Shown: one piece after another, positions 49,401 through 61,508 of the stretch
How the letters are laid out: the number at the start of each line of letters is the position of its first letter
Numbering within the stretch: position 1 is the stretch's first letter
Source of the DNA: Hydractinia symbiolongicarpus
Lineage: Eukaryota > Cnidaria > Hydrozoa > Anthoathecata > Hydractiniidae
Assembly (NCBI RefSeq): GCF_029227915.1
Contig: NC_079876.1
Coordinates: 39,539,828-39,603,827, forward strand
DNA length: 64,000 nt
Direction: 5' to 3'
The notes under the pieces: generated by a model
Seen by the model: the letters and a program-made list of their open reading frames with translations, nothing else
Told to the model about the DNA's origin: nothing
Database searches by the model: none
Made by a program: the position numbers and the translations under genes

Positions 49401-51418
49401 CGAAACGAGTTTTTAAATTATCTTTTCACCACTAAAACGCATAAGACTTGTAGTTTTCAAATATGTTTTCATTTCTGATGAGACGCTGAATAAAAGAAGT
49501 TTAATCGCCGGCAAACCAAAACCTGCGATTTCCCGTAAATCCCGGACTCGGCCCGTATAGTCAAAAGTATACAAAGAAAGTACCCGGGGTGTAAACTCAT
49601 TTCCCGAACGATTTTTTAAATTATTTTTTCACCACTAAAACGAATAAGACTTGTAGTTTTCAAATATGTTTTCATTTCTGATGAAACGCTGAATAAAAGA
49701 AGTTTAATCACCGGAAAACCAAAACCTGCGATTTCCCGTAAATCCCGGACTCGGCCCGTATAGTCAAAAGTATACAAAAAAAGTACCCAGGGAGTAAACT
49801 AATTTCCCAAACGAGTTTTTAAATTATTATTTCACCACTAAAGCCCATGAGACTTGTAGTTTTTAAAAATGTTTTCATTTTTGATGAGACGCTGAATAAA
49901 AGAAGTTTAATCGCCGGCAAACGAAAACCCGCGATTTCCCGTAAATCCCGGACTCGGCCCGTATAGTCAAAAGTATAAGAAGAAAGTACCCAGGGAGTAA
50001 ACTCATTTCCCGAACGATTTTTTAAATTATTTTTTCACCACTGAAACGCATGAGACTTGTAATTTTCAAAAATGTTTTCATTTTTGATGAGACGCTGAAT
50101 AAAAGAAGTTTAATCGCCGGCAAACGAAAACCTGCGATTTCCCGTAAATCCCGGACTCGGCCCGTATAGTCAAAAGTATACAAAGAAAGTACCCGGGGTG
50201 TAAACTCATTTCCCGAACGATTTTTTAAATTATTTTTCACCACTAAAACGCATAAGACTTGTAGTTTTCAAATATGTTTTCATTTCTGATGAGACGCTGA
50301 ATAAAAGAAGTTTAATCGCCGGCAAACGAAAACCCGCGATTTCCCGTAAATCCCGGACTCGGCCCGTATAGTCAAAAGTATACAAAGAAAGTACCCAGGG
50401 AGTAAACTAATTTCCCAAACGAGTTTTTAAATTATTATTTCACCACTAAATCCCATGAGACTTGTAGTTTTTAAAAATGTTTTCATTTTTGAAGAGACGC
50501 TGAATAAAAGAAGTTTAATCGCCGGCAAACGAAAACCCGCGATTTCCCGTAAATCCCGGACTCGGCCCGTATAGTCAAAAGTATACAAAGAAAGTACCCG
50601 GGGTGTAAACTCATTTCCCGAACGATTTTTTAAATTATTTTTTCACCACTAAAACGAATAAGACTTGTAGTTTTCAAATATGTTTTCATTTCTGATGAAA
50701 CGCTGAATAAAAGAAGTTTAATCACCGGAAAACCAAAACCTGCGATTTCCCGTAAATCCCGGACTCGGCCCGTATAGTCAAAAGTATACAAAAAAAGTAC
50801 CCAGGGAGTAAACTAATTTCCCAAACGAGTTTTTAAATTATTATTTCACCACTAAAGCCCATGAGACTTGTAGTTTTTAAAAATGTTTTCATTTTTGATG
50901 AGACGCTGAATAAAAGAAGTTTAATCGCCGGCAAACGAAAACCCGCGATTTCCCGTAAATCCCGGACTCGGCCCGTATAGTCAAAAGTATAAGAAGAAAG
51001 TACCCAGGGAGTAAACTCATTTCCCGAACGATTTTTTAAATTATTTTTTCACCACTAAAACGCATGAGACTTGTAATTTTCAAAATGTTTTCATTTTTGA
51101 TGAGACGCTGAATAAAAAAAGTTTAATCGCCGGCAAACGAAAACCTGCGATTTCCCGTAAATCCCGGACTCGGCCCGTATAGTCAAAAGTATACAAAGAA
51201 AGTACCCGGGGTGTAAACTCATTTCCCGAACGATTTTTTAAATTATTTTTCACCACTAAAACGCATAAGACTTGTAGTTTTCAAATATGTTTTCATTTCT
51301 GATGAGACGCTGAATAAAAGAAGTTTAATCGCCGGCAAACGAAAACCCGCGATTTGCCGTAAATCCCGGACTCGGCCCGTATAGTCAAAAGTATACAAAG
51401 AAAGTACCCAGGGAGTAA
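49401..51418. repeat. 2,028-bp decamer HOR, copy 2
   Basis: Second decamer. It carries a one-base deletion (TTTTCAAAATGTTTTC near 51081) absent from copy 1. This segment and its right flank (49401-51919) match 56092-58610 at 6,691 bp. Confidence 0.86.
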
Positions 51419-52674
51419 ACTAATTTCCCAAACGAGTTTTTAAATTATTATTTCACCACTAAATCCCATGAGACTTGTAGTTTTTAAAAATGTTTTCATT
51501 TTTGAAGAGACGCTGAATAAAAGAAGTTTAATCGCCGGCAAACGAAAACCCGCGATTTCCCGTAAATCCCGGACTCGGCCCGTATAGTCAAAAGTATAAA
51601 AAGAAAGTACCCAGGGAGTAAACTCATTTCCCGAACGATTTTTTAAATTATTTTTTCACCACTAAAACGCATGAGACTTGTAATTTTCAAAAATGTTTTC
51701 ATTTTTGATGAGACGCTGAATAAAAGAAGTTTAATCGCCGGCAAACGAAAACCTGCGATTTCCCGTAAATCCCGGACTCGGCCCGTATAGTCAAAAGTAT
51801 ACAAAGAAAGTACCCGGGGTGTAAACTCATTTCCCGAACGATTTTTTAAATTATTATTTCACCACTAAACCCCATAAGACTTGTAGTTTTTAAAAATGTT
51901 TTCATTTTTGATGAGACGCTTAATGAAAGTGGTTTAATCGCCGGCAAACGAAAACTGCGATTTCCCGTAAATCCCGGGCTTGGCCCGTATAGTCGAATGT
52001 ATGCAAAGAAAGTACCCTGTGAGTAAACTCATTTCCGAAACGAGTTTTTAAATTATCTTTTCACCACTAAAACGCATGAGACTTGCAGTTTTCAAAAATG
52101 TTTTCATTTTTGATGAGACGCTTAATAAAAGAGGTTTAATCGCCGGCAAACGGAATCCCGCGATTTCCCGTAAATCCTGGACTTGGCCCGTATAGTTGAA
52201 TGTATACAAAGAAAGTACCCAGGAAGTAAGCTCATTTCCCGAACGATTTTTTAATTTTTTTTTTCACCACTAAAACGCATGAGACTTGTAGTTTTCAAAA
52301 ATGTTTTCATTTTTGATGAGACGCTTAATGAAAGTGGTTTAATCGCCGGCAAACGAAAACCGCGATTTTCCGTAAATCCCGGGCTTGGCCCGTATAGTCG
52401 AATGTATACAAAGAAAGTACCCTGTGAGTAAACTCATTTCCGAAACGAGTTTTTAAATTATCTTTTCACCACTAAAACGCATGAGACTTGCAGTTTTCAA
52501 AAATGTTTTCATTTTTGATGAGACGCTTAATAAAAGAGGTTTAATCGCCGGCAAACGGAATCCCGCGATTTCCCGTAAATCCTGGACTTGGCCCGTATAG
52601 TTGAATGTATACAAAGAAAGTACCCAGGAAGTAAGCTCATTTCCCGAACGATTTTTTAATTTTTTTTTTCACCA
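51419..52674. repeat. Chimeric junction and GACTTGCAG dimers
   Basis: Ends the pentamer run and, near 51911-51919, switches within a single monomer from the ACCCCATAAG type to the CTTAATGAAAGTGG type. It then continues with two rounds of a dimer (ACTTGCAG at about 52081 and 52486, 405 bp apart) containing AACGGAATCCC and GTTGAATGTATAC. The same dimers occur at 59583 and 59988. Confidence 0.84.
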
Positions 52675-55175
52675 CTAAAACGCATGAGACTTGTAGTTTT
52701 CAAAAATGTTTTCATTTTTGATGAGACGCTGAATAAAAGAAGTTTAATCGCCGGCAAACCAAAACCTGCGATTTCCCGTAAATCCCGGACTCGGCCCGTA
52801 TAGTCAAAAGTATACAAAGAAAGTACCCAGGGAGTAAACTAATTTCCCAAACCATTTTTTAAATTATTATTTCACCACTAAAGCCCATGAGACTTGTAGT
52901 TTTTAAAAATGTTTTCATTTTTGATAAGACGCTGAATAAAAGAAGTTTAATCGCCGGCAAACGAAAACCCGCGATTTCCCGTAAATCCCGGACTCGGCCC
53001 GTATAGTCAAAAGTATATAAAGAAAGTACCCAGGGAGTAAACTCATTTCCCGAACGATTCTTTAAATTATTTTTTCACCACTAAAACGCATTAGACTTGT
53101 AGTTTTCAGAAATCTTTTCATTTTTGATGAGACCCTTAATGAAAGTGGTTTAATTGCCAGCAAACGAAGACCTGCGATTTCCCGTAAATCCCGGACTCGG
53201 CCCGTATAGTCAAAAGTATGCAAAGAAAGTACCCAGGGTGTAAACTCATTTCCCGAACCATTTTTAAAATTATTTTTTCACCACTAAAACGCATGAGACT
53301 TGTAGTTTTCAAAAATGTTTTCATTTTTGATGAGACGCTGAATAAAAGAAGTTTAATCGCCGGCAAACGAAAAACCGCGATTTCCCGTAAATCCCGGGCT
53401 TGGCCCATATATTCAAAAGTATACAAAGAAAGTACCCAGGGAGTAAACTCATTTCCCGAACGATTTTTTAAATTTTTTTTTCACTACCAAAACGCATGAG
53501 ATTTGTAGTTTTCAAAAATGTTTTCATTTTTGATGAGACGCTGAATAAAAGAAGTTTAATCGCCGGCAAACGAAAACCTGCGATTTCCCGTAAATCCCAG
53601 ACTCGGCCCGTATAGTCAAAAGTATACAAAGAAAGTACCCAGGGAGTAAACTCATTTCCCAAACGATTTTTTAAATTATTATTTCACCACTAAAGCCCAT
53701 GAGACTTGTAGTTTTTAAAAATGTTTTCATTTTTGATGAGACGCTGAATAAAAGAAGTTTAATCGCCGGCAAACGAAAACCCGCGATTTCCCGTAAATCC
53801 CGGACTCGGCCCGTATAGTCAAAAGTATACAAGGAAAGTACCCTGTGAGTAAACTCATTTCCAAAACGATTTTTAAATTATCTTTTCACCACTAAAACGC
53901 TTGAGACTTGTAGTTTTCAAAAAGGTTTTTATTTTTGATGAGACGCCCAAATAAAAGAAGTTTAATCGCCGGAAAACGAAAACCCGCCATTTCCCGTAAA
54001 CCCCGGACTCGGCCCGCATAGTCAAAAGTATACAAAAAAAGTACCCAGGGAGTAAACTCATTTCCCGAACGATTTTTTAAATTATTTTTTCACCACTAAA
54101 ACGCATGAGACTTGTAGTTTTTAAAAATGTTTTCATTTTTGATGAGACGCTGAATAAAAGAAGTTTAATCGCCGGCAAACGAAAACCTGCGATTTCCCGT
54201 AAATCCCGGACTCGGCCCGTATAGTCGAGTGTATACAAAGAAAGTACCCAGGAAGTAAGCTCATTTCCCGAACGATTTTTTAAAATTTTTTTTCACCACT
54301 AAAACGCATGAAACTTGTAGTTTTCAAAAATGTTTTCATTTTTGATGAGACTCTTAATGAAAGGGGTTTAATCGCCGGCAAACGAAAACCCGCGATTTCC
54401 CGTAAATCCCGGGCTTGGCCCGTATAGTCAAATGTATACAAAGAAAGTACCCTCTGAGTAAACTCATATCCAGAACGATTTTTTAAATTATTATTTCACC
54501 ACTAAAGCCCATGAGACTTGTAGTTTTTAAAAATGTTTTCATTTTTGATGAGACGCTGAATAAAAGAAGTTTAATCGCCGGCAAACGAAAACCCGCGATT
54601 TCCCGTAAATCCCGGACTCGGCCCGTATAGTCAAAAGTATACAAGGAAAGTACCCTGTGAGTAAACTCATTTCCAAAACAATTTTTCAAATTATCTTTTC
54701 ACCACTAAAACGCTTGAGACTTGTAGTTTCCAAAAATGTTTTCATTTTTGATGAGACACTAAATAAAAGAAGTTTAATTGCCGGAAAACAAAACCCGTCA
54801 TTTCCCGTAAACCCCGCACTCGGCCGGCATAGTCAAAAGTATACAAAAAAAGTACCCAGGGAGTAAACTCATTTCCCGAACGATTTTTTAAATTATTTTT
54901 TCACCATTAAAACGCATGAAACTTGTAGTTTTGAAAAATGTTCTCATTTTTGATGAGACGCTGAATAAAAGAAGTTTAATCGCCGGAAAACGAACACCTG
55001 CGATTTCCTGTAAATCCCGGACTCGGCCCGTATAGTCAAAAGTATACAAAGAAAGTACCCAGGGTGTAAACTCATTTCCCGAACGATTTTTTAAATTATA
55101 ATTTCGCCACTAAAGCCCATGAGACTTGTAGTATTAAAAAATATTTTCATTTTTGATGAGACGCTGAATAAAAGA
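52675..55175. repeat. 8,110-bp-spaced segmental repeat, copy 2
   Basis: Second copy of 44565-47065. Private differences include AAAAGGTTTTTATT near 53921 and TACAAAAAAAGTACCC near 54842. Between the two copies lie about 5.6 kb of the pentamer and dimer families, so the full 8.1-kb unit is a composite of several lower-order HORs. Confidence 0.9.
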
Positions 55176-56091
55176 AGTTTAATCGCCGGCAAACGAAAAC
55201 CCGCGACTTCCCGTAAATCCCGGACTCGGCCCGTATAGTCAAAAGTATACAAAGAAAGTACCCAGGGAGTAAACTCATTTCCCGAACGATTTTTTAAATT
55301 AGTTTTTCACCACTAAAACGCATGAGACTTGTAATTTTCAAAAATGTTTTCATTATTGATGAGACGCTGAATAAAAGAAGTTTAATTGCCGGCAAAGGAA
55401 AACCCGCGACTTCCCGTAAATCCTGGACTCGGCCCGTATAGTCAAAAGTATACAAAGAAAGTACCCAGGGAGTAAACTCATTTCCCGAACGATTTTTTAA
55501 ATTAATTTTTGCCACTAAAACGCATGAGACTTGTAGTTTTCAGAAATGTTTTCATTTTTGATGAGACGCTTAATGAAAGTGGTTTAATCGCCGGCAAACG
55601 AAAACTGCGATTTCCCGTAAATCCCGGGCTTGGCCCGTATAGTCGAATGTATGCAAAGAAAGTACCCTGTGAGTAAACTCATTTCCGAAACGAGTTTTTA
55701 AATTATCTTTTCACCACTAAAACGCATGAGACTTGCAGTTTTCAAAAATGTTTTCATTTTTGATGAGACGCTTAATAAAAGAGGTTTAATCGCCGGCAAA
55801 CGGAATCCCGCGATTTCCCGTAAATCCTGGATTTTTGCCCGTATAGTTGAATGTATACAAAGAAAGTACCCAGGAAGTAAGCTCATTTCCCGAACGATTT
55901 TTTAATTTTATTTTTCACCACTAAAACGCATGAGACTTGTAGTTTTCAAAAATGTTTTCATTTTTGATGAGACGCTTAATGAAAGTGGTTTAATCGCCGG
56001 CAAACGAAAACCGCGATTTTCCGTAAATCCCGGGCTTGGCCCGTATAGTCGAATGTATACAAAGAAAGTACCCTGTGAGTAAACTCATTTC
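55176..56091. repeat. TAGTATTTAA-type dimer and CAGAAATG junction
   Basis: Contains the AGTTTTTCACC, TCATTATTGATG and TTAATTTTTGCCAC monomers found at 33.6, 35.6, 43.5 and 59.1 kb, then a CAGAAATG/CTTAATGAAAGTGG monomer and a GACTTGCAG monomer. An insertion-like CCTGGATTTTTGCCCG near 55825 replaces CCTGGACTTGGCCCG and is not seen elsewhere. Confidence 0.82.
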
Positions 56092-58610
56092 CGAAACGAG
56101 TTTTTAAATTATCTTTTCACCACTAAAACGCATAAGACTTGTAGTTTTCAAATATGTTTTCATTTCTGATGAGACGCTGAATAAAAGAAGTTTAATCGCC
56201 GGCAAACCAAAACCTGCGATTTCCCGTAAATCCCGGACTCGGCCCGTATAGTCAAAAGTATACAAAGAAAGTACCCGGGGTGTAAACTCATTTCCCGAAC
56301 GATTTTTTAAATTATTTTTTCACCACTAAAACGAATAAGACTTGTAGTTTTCAAATATGTTTTCATTTCTGATGAAACGCTGAATAAAAGAAGTTTAATC
56401 ACCGGAAAACCAAAACCTGCGATTTCCCGTAAATCCCGGACTCGGCCCGTATAGTCAAAAGTATACAAAAAAAGTACCCAGGGAGTAAACTAATTTCCCA
56501 AACGAGTTTTTAAATTATTATTTCACCACTAAAGCCCATGAGACTTGTAGTTTTTAAAAATGTTTTCATTTTTGATGAGACGCTGAATAAAAGAAGTTTA
56601 ATCGCCGGCAAACGAAAACCCGCGATTTCCCGTAAATCCCGGACTCGGCCCGTATAGTCAAAAGTATAAGAAGAAAGTACCCAGGGAGTAAACTCATTTC
56701 CCGAACGATTTTTTAAATTATTTTTTCACCACTGAAACGCATGAGACTTGTAATTTTCAAAAATGTTTTCATTTTTGATGAGACGCTGAATAAAAGAAGT
56801 TTAATCGCCGGCAAACGAAAACCTGCGATTTCCCGTAAATCCCGGACTCGGCCCGTATAGTCAAAAGTATACAAAGAAAGTACCCGGGGTGTAAACTCAT
56901 TTCCCGAACGATTTTTTAAATTATTTTTCACCACTAAAACGCATAAGACTTGTAGTTTTCAAATATGTTTTCATTTCTGATGAGACGCTGAATAAAAGAA
57001 GTTTAATCGCCGGCAAACGAAAACCCGCGATTTCCCGTAAATCCCGGACTCGGCCCGTATAGTCAAAAGTATACAAAGAAAGTACCCAGGGAGTAAACTA
57101 ATTTCCCAAACGAGTTTTTAAATTATTATTTCACCACTAAATCCCATGAGACTTGTAGTTTTTAAAAATGTTTTCATTTTTGAAGAGACGCTGAATAAAA
57201 GAAGTTTAATCGCCGGCAAACGAAAACCCGCGATTTCCCGTAAATCCCGGACTCGGCCCGTATAGTCAAAAGTATACAAAGAAAGTACCCGGGGTGTAAA
57301 CTCATTTCCCGAACGATTTTTTAAATTATTTTTTCACCACTAAAACGAATAAGACTTGTAGTTTTCAAATATGTTTTCATTTCTGATGAAACGCTGAATA
57401 AAAGAAGTTTAATCACCGGAAAACCAAAACCTGCGATTTCCCGTAAATCCCGGACTCGGCCCGTATAGTCAAAAGTATACAAAAAAAGTACCCAGGGAGT
57501 AAACTAATTTCCCAAACGAGTTTTTAAATTATTATTTCACCACTAAAGCCCATGAGACTTGTAGTTTTTAAAAATGTTTTCATTTTTGATGAGACGCTGA
57601 ATAAAAGAAGTTTAATCGCCGGCAAACGAAAACCCGCGATTTCCCGTAAATCCCGGACTCGGCCCGTATAGTCAAAAGTATAAGAAGAAAGTACCCAGGG
57701 AGTAAACTCATTTCCCGAACGATTTTTTAAATTATTTTTTCACCACTAAAACGCATGAGACTTGTAATTTTCAAAAATGTTTTCATTTTTGATGAGACGC
57801 TGAATAAAAAAAGTTTAATCGCCGGCAAACGAAAACCTGCGATTTCCCGTAAATCCCGGACTCGGCCCGTATAGTCAAAAGTATACAAAGAAAGTACCCG
57901 GGGTGTAAACTCATTTCCCGAACGATTTTTTAAATTATTTTTCACCACTAAAACGCATAAGACTTGTAGTTTTCAAATATGTTTTCATTTCTGATGAGAC
58001 GCTGAATAAAAGAAGTTTAATCGCCGGCAAACGAAAACCCGCGATTTGCCGTAAATCCCGGACTCGGCCCGTATAGTCAAAAGTATACAAAGAAAGTACC
58101 CAGGGAGTAAACTAATTTCCCAAACGAGTTTTTAAATTATTATTTCACCACTAAATCCCATGAGACTTGTAGTTTTTAAAAATGTTTTCATTTTTGAAGA
58201 GACGCTGAATAAAAGAAGTTTAATCGCCGGCAAACGAAAACCCGCGATTTCCCGTAAATCCCGGACTCGGCCCGTATAGTCAAAAGTATAAAAAGAAAGT
58301 ACCCAGGGAGTAAACTCATTTCCCGAACGATTTTTTAAATTATTTTTTCACCACTAAAACGCATGAGACTTGTAATTTTCAAAAATGTTTTCATTTTTGA
58401 TGAGACGCTGAATAAAAGAAGTTTAATCGCCGGCAAACGAAAACCTGCGATTTCCCGTAAATCCCGGACTCGGCCCGTATAGTCAAAAGTATACAAAGAA
58501 AGTACCCGGGGTGTAAACTCATTTCCCGAACGATTTTTTAAATTATTATTTCACCACTAAACCCCATAAGACTTGTAGTTTTTAAAAATGTTTTCATTTT
58601 TGATGAGACG
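56092..58610. repeat. Pentamer HOR block, third decamer copy
   Basis: Matches 49401-51919 at 6,691 bp and, in its left 2.0 kb, 47373-49390 at 8,719 bp. This makes three decamer copies in all, one of them detached. It then continues into the ACCCCATAAG linker monomer exactly as at 42.9 kb. Confidence 0.86.
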
Positions 58611-59632
58611 CTTAATGAAAGAAATTTAATTGCCGGCAAAGGAAAACCCGCGATTTCCCGTAAATCCCGGACTCGGCCCGTATAGTCAAAAGTATACAAA
58701 GAAAGTACCCAGGGAGTAAACTCATTTCCCGAACGATTTTTTAAATTAATTTTTACCACTAAAACGCATGAGACTTGTAGTTTTCAGAAATGTTTTCATT
58801 TTCGATGAGACGCTTAATGAAAGAAGTTTAATCGCCGGCAAACGAAAACCTGCGATTTCCCGTAAACCCCGGACTCGGCCCGTATAGTCAAAAGTATACA
58901 AAGAAAGTACCCAGGGTGTAAACTCATTTCCTGAACGATTTTTTAAATTATTATTTCACCACTAAAGCCCATGAGACTTGTAGTATTTAAAAATATTTTC
59001 ATTTTTGATGAGACGCTGAATAAAAGAAGTTTAATCGCCGGCAAACGAAAACCCGCGACTTCCCGTAAATCCCGGACTCGGGCCGTATAGTCAAAAGTAT
59101 ACAAAGAAAGTACCCATGGAGTAAACTCATTTCCCGAACGATTTTTTAAATTAGTTTTTCACCACTAAAACGCATGAGACTTGTAATTTTCAAAAATGTT
59201 TTCATTATTGATGAGACGCTGAATAAAAGAAGTTTAATTGCCGGCAAAGGAAAACCCGCGACTTCCCGTAAATCCTGGACTCGGCCCGTATAGTCAAAAG
59301 TATACAAAGAAAGTACCCAGGGAGTAAACTCATTTCCCGAACGATTTTTTAAATTAATTTTTGCCACTAAAACGCATGAGACTTGTAGTTTTCAGAAATG
59401 TTTTCATTTTTGATGAGACGCTTAATGAAAGTGGTTTAATTGCCGGCAAACGAAAACTGCGATTTCCCGTAAATCCCGGGCTTGGCCCGTATAGTCGAAT
59501 GTATGCAAAGAAAGTACCCTGTGAGTAAACTCATTTCCGAAACGAGTTTTTAAATTATCTTTTCACCACTAAAACGCATGAGACTTGCAGTTTTCAAAAA
59601 TGTTTTCATTTTTAATGAGACGCTTAATAAAA
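56543..59632. repeat. 15.6-kb-spaced segmental repeat, copy 2
   Basis: Counterpart of 40931-44020. Differences noticed include GACTCGGGCCGTATAG (near 59078), ACCCATGGAG (near 59113), GGTTTAATTGCC in the CTTAATGAAAGTGG monomer (near 59433), and the absence of the GATTTCCGG, CCCGTGTAG and TTCAGCAC markers. Confidence 0.85.
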
Positions 59633-60307
59633 GAGGTTTAATCGCCGGCAAACGGAATCCCGCGATTTCCCGTAAATCCTGGACTTGGCCCGTATAGTTG
59701 AATGTATACAAAGAAAGTACCCAGGAAGTAAGCTCATTTCCCGAACGATTTTTTAATTTTTTTTTTCACCACTAAAACGCATGAGACTTTTAGTTTTCAA
59801 AAATGTTTTCATTTTTGATGAGACGCTTAATGAAAGTGGTTTAATCGCCGGCAAACGAAAACCGCGATTTTCCGTAAATCCCGGGCTTGGCCCGTATAGT
59901 CGAATGTATACAAAGAAAGTACCCTGTGAGTAAACTCATTTCCGAAACGAGTTTTTAAATTATCTTTTCACCACTAAAACGCATGAGACTTGCAGTTTTC
60001 AAAAATGTTTTCATTTTTGATGAGACGCTTAATAAAAGAGGTTTAATCGCCGGCAAACGGAATCCCGCGATTTCCCGTAAATCCTGGACTTGGCCCGTAT
60101 AGTTGAATGTATACAAAGAAAGTACCCAGGAAGTAAGCTCATTTCCCGAACCATTTTTTAATTTTTTTTTTCACCACTAAAACGCATGAGACTTATAGTT
60201 TTCAAAATTGTTTTCATTTTTGATGAGACGCTTAATGAAAGAGGTTTAATCGCCGGCAAACGAAAACCCGCGATTTCCCGTAAATCGCGGGCTTGGCCCG
60301 TATAGTC
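59633..60307. repeat. GACTTGCAG dimers, second cluster
   Basis: Two rounds of the AACGGAATCCC/GACTTGCAG dimer (ACTTGCAG at 59583 and 59988), as at 52.1-52.6 kb. They are followed by a monomer with AAATCGCGGGC near 60284, a substitution not seen elsewhere. Satellite only. Confidence 0.82.
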
Positions 60308-61508
60308 GAATGTATACAAAGAAAGTACCCAGTGAGTAAACTCATTTCCAGAACGATTTTTTAAATTATTTTTTCACCACTAAAACGCATAAGACTTGTA
60401 GTTTTCAAATATGTTTTCATTTCTGATGAGACGCTGAATAAAAGAAGTTTAATCGCCGGCAGACGAAAACCCGCGATTTCCCGTAAATCCCGGGCTTGGC
60501 CCGTATAGTCAAAAGTATACAAAGATAGTACCCAGGGAGTTAACTCATTTCCCGAACGATTTTTTAATTTATTTTTTCACCACTAAAACGCATGAGACTT
60601 GTAGTTTTCAAAAATGTTTTCATTTTTGATGAGACGCTGAATAAAAGAAGTTTAATCGCCGGCAAACCAAAACCTGCGATTTCCCGTAAATCCCGGACTC
60701 GGCCCGTATAGTCAAAAGTATACAAAGAAAGTACCCAGGGAGTAAACTAATTTCCCAAACCATTTTTTAAATTATTATTTCACCACTAAAGCCCATGAGA
60801 CTTGTAGTTTTTAAAAATGTTTTCATTTTTGATAAGACGCTGAATAAAAGAAGTTTAATCGCCGGCAAACGAAAACCCGCGATTTCCCGTAAATCCCGGA
60901 CTCGGCCCGTATAGTCAAAAGTATACAAAGAAAGTACCCAGGGAGTAAACTCATTTCCCGAACGATTCTTTAAATTATTTTTTCACCACTAAAACGCATT
61001 AGACTTGTAGTTTTCAGAAATCTTTTCATTTTTGATGAGACCCTTAATGAAAGTGGTTTAATTGCCAGCAAACGAAGACCTGCGATTTCCCGTAAATCCC
61101 GGACTCGGCCCGTATAGTCAAAAGTATGCAAAGAAAGTACCCAGGGTGTAAACTCATTTCCCGAACGATTTTTAAAATTATTTTTTCACCACTAAAACGC
61201 ATGAGACTTGTAGTTTTCAAAAATGTTTTCATTTTTGATGAGACGCTGAATAAAAGAAGTTTAATCGCCGGCAAACGAAAAACCGCGATTTCCCGTAAAT
61301 CCCGGGCTTGGCCCATATATTCAAAAGTATACAAAGAAAGTACCCAGGGAGTAAACTCATTTCCCGAACGATTTTTTAAATTTTTTTTTCACTACCAAAA
61401 CGCATGAGATTTGTAGTTTTCAAAAATGTTTTCATTTTTGATGAGACGCTGAATAAAAGAAGTTTAATCGCCGGCAAACAAAAACCTGCGATTTCCCGTA
61501 AATCCCAG
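60308..61508. repeat. Third copy of the 44.3-45.5-kb segment
   Basis: Aligns with 44290-45490 at 16,018 bp, for example ACCCAGTGAG at 44309 and 60327, the GGCAGACG marker, CATTAGACTTG, ATTGCCAGCAAACG and TTCACTACCAAAACG. Near 61510 it skips one or two monomers relative to the 45-kb and 53-kb copies and joins straight to the ACGCTTGAGAC/GACGCCCAAAT monomer. The spacing from the 53-kb copy is therefore 7,908 bp instead of 8,110. Confidence 0.87.
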
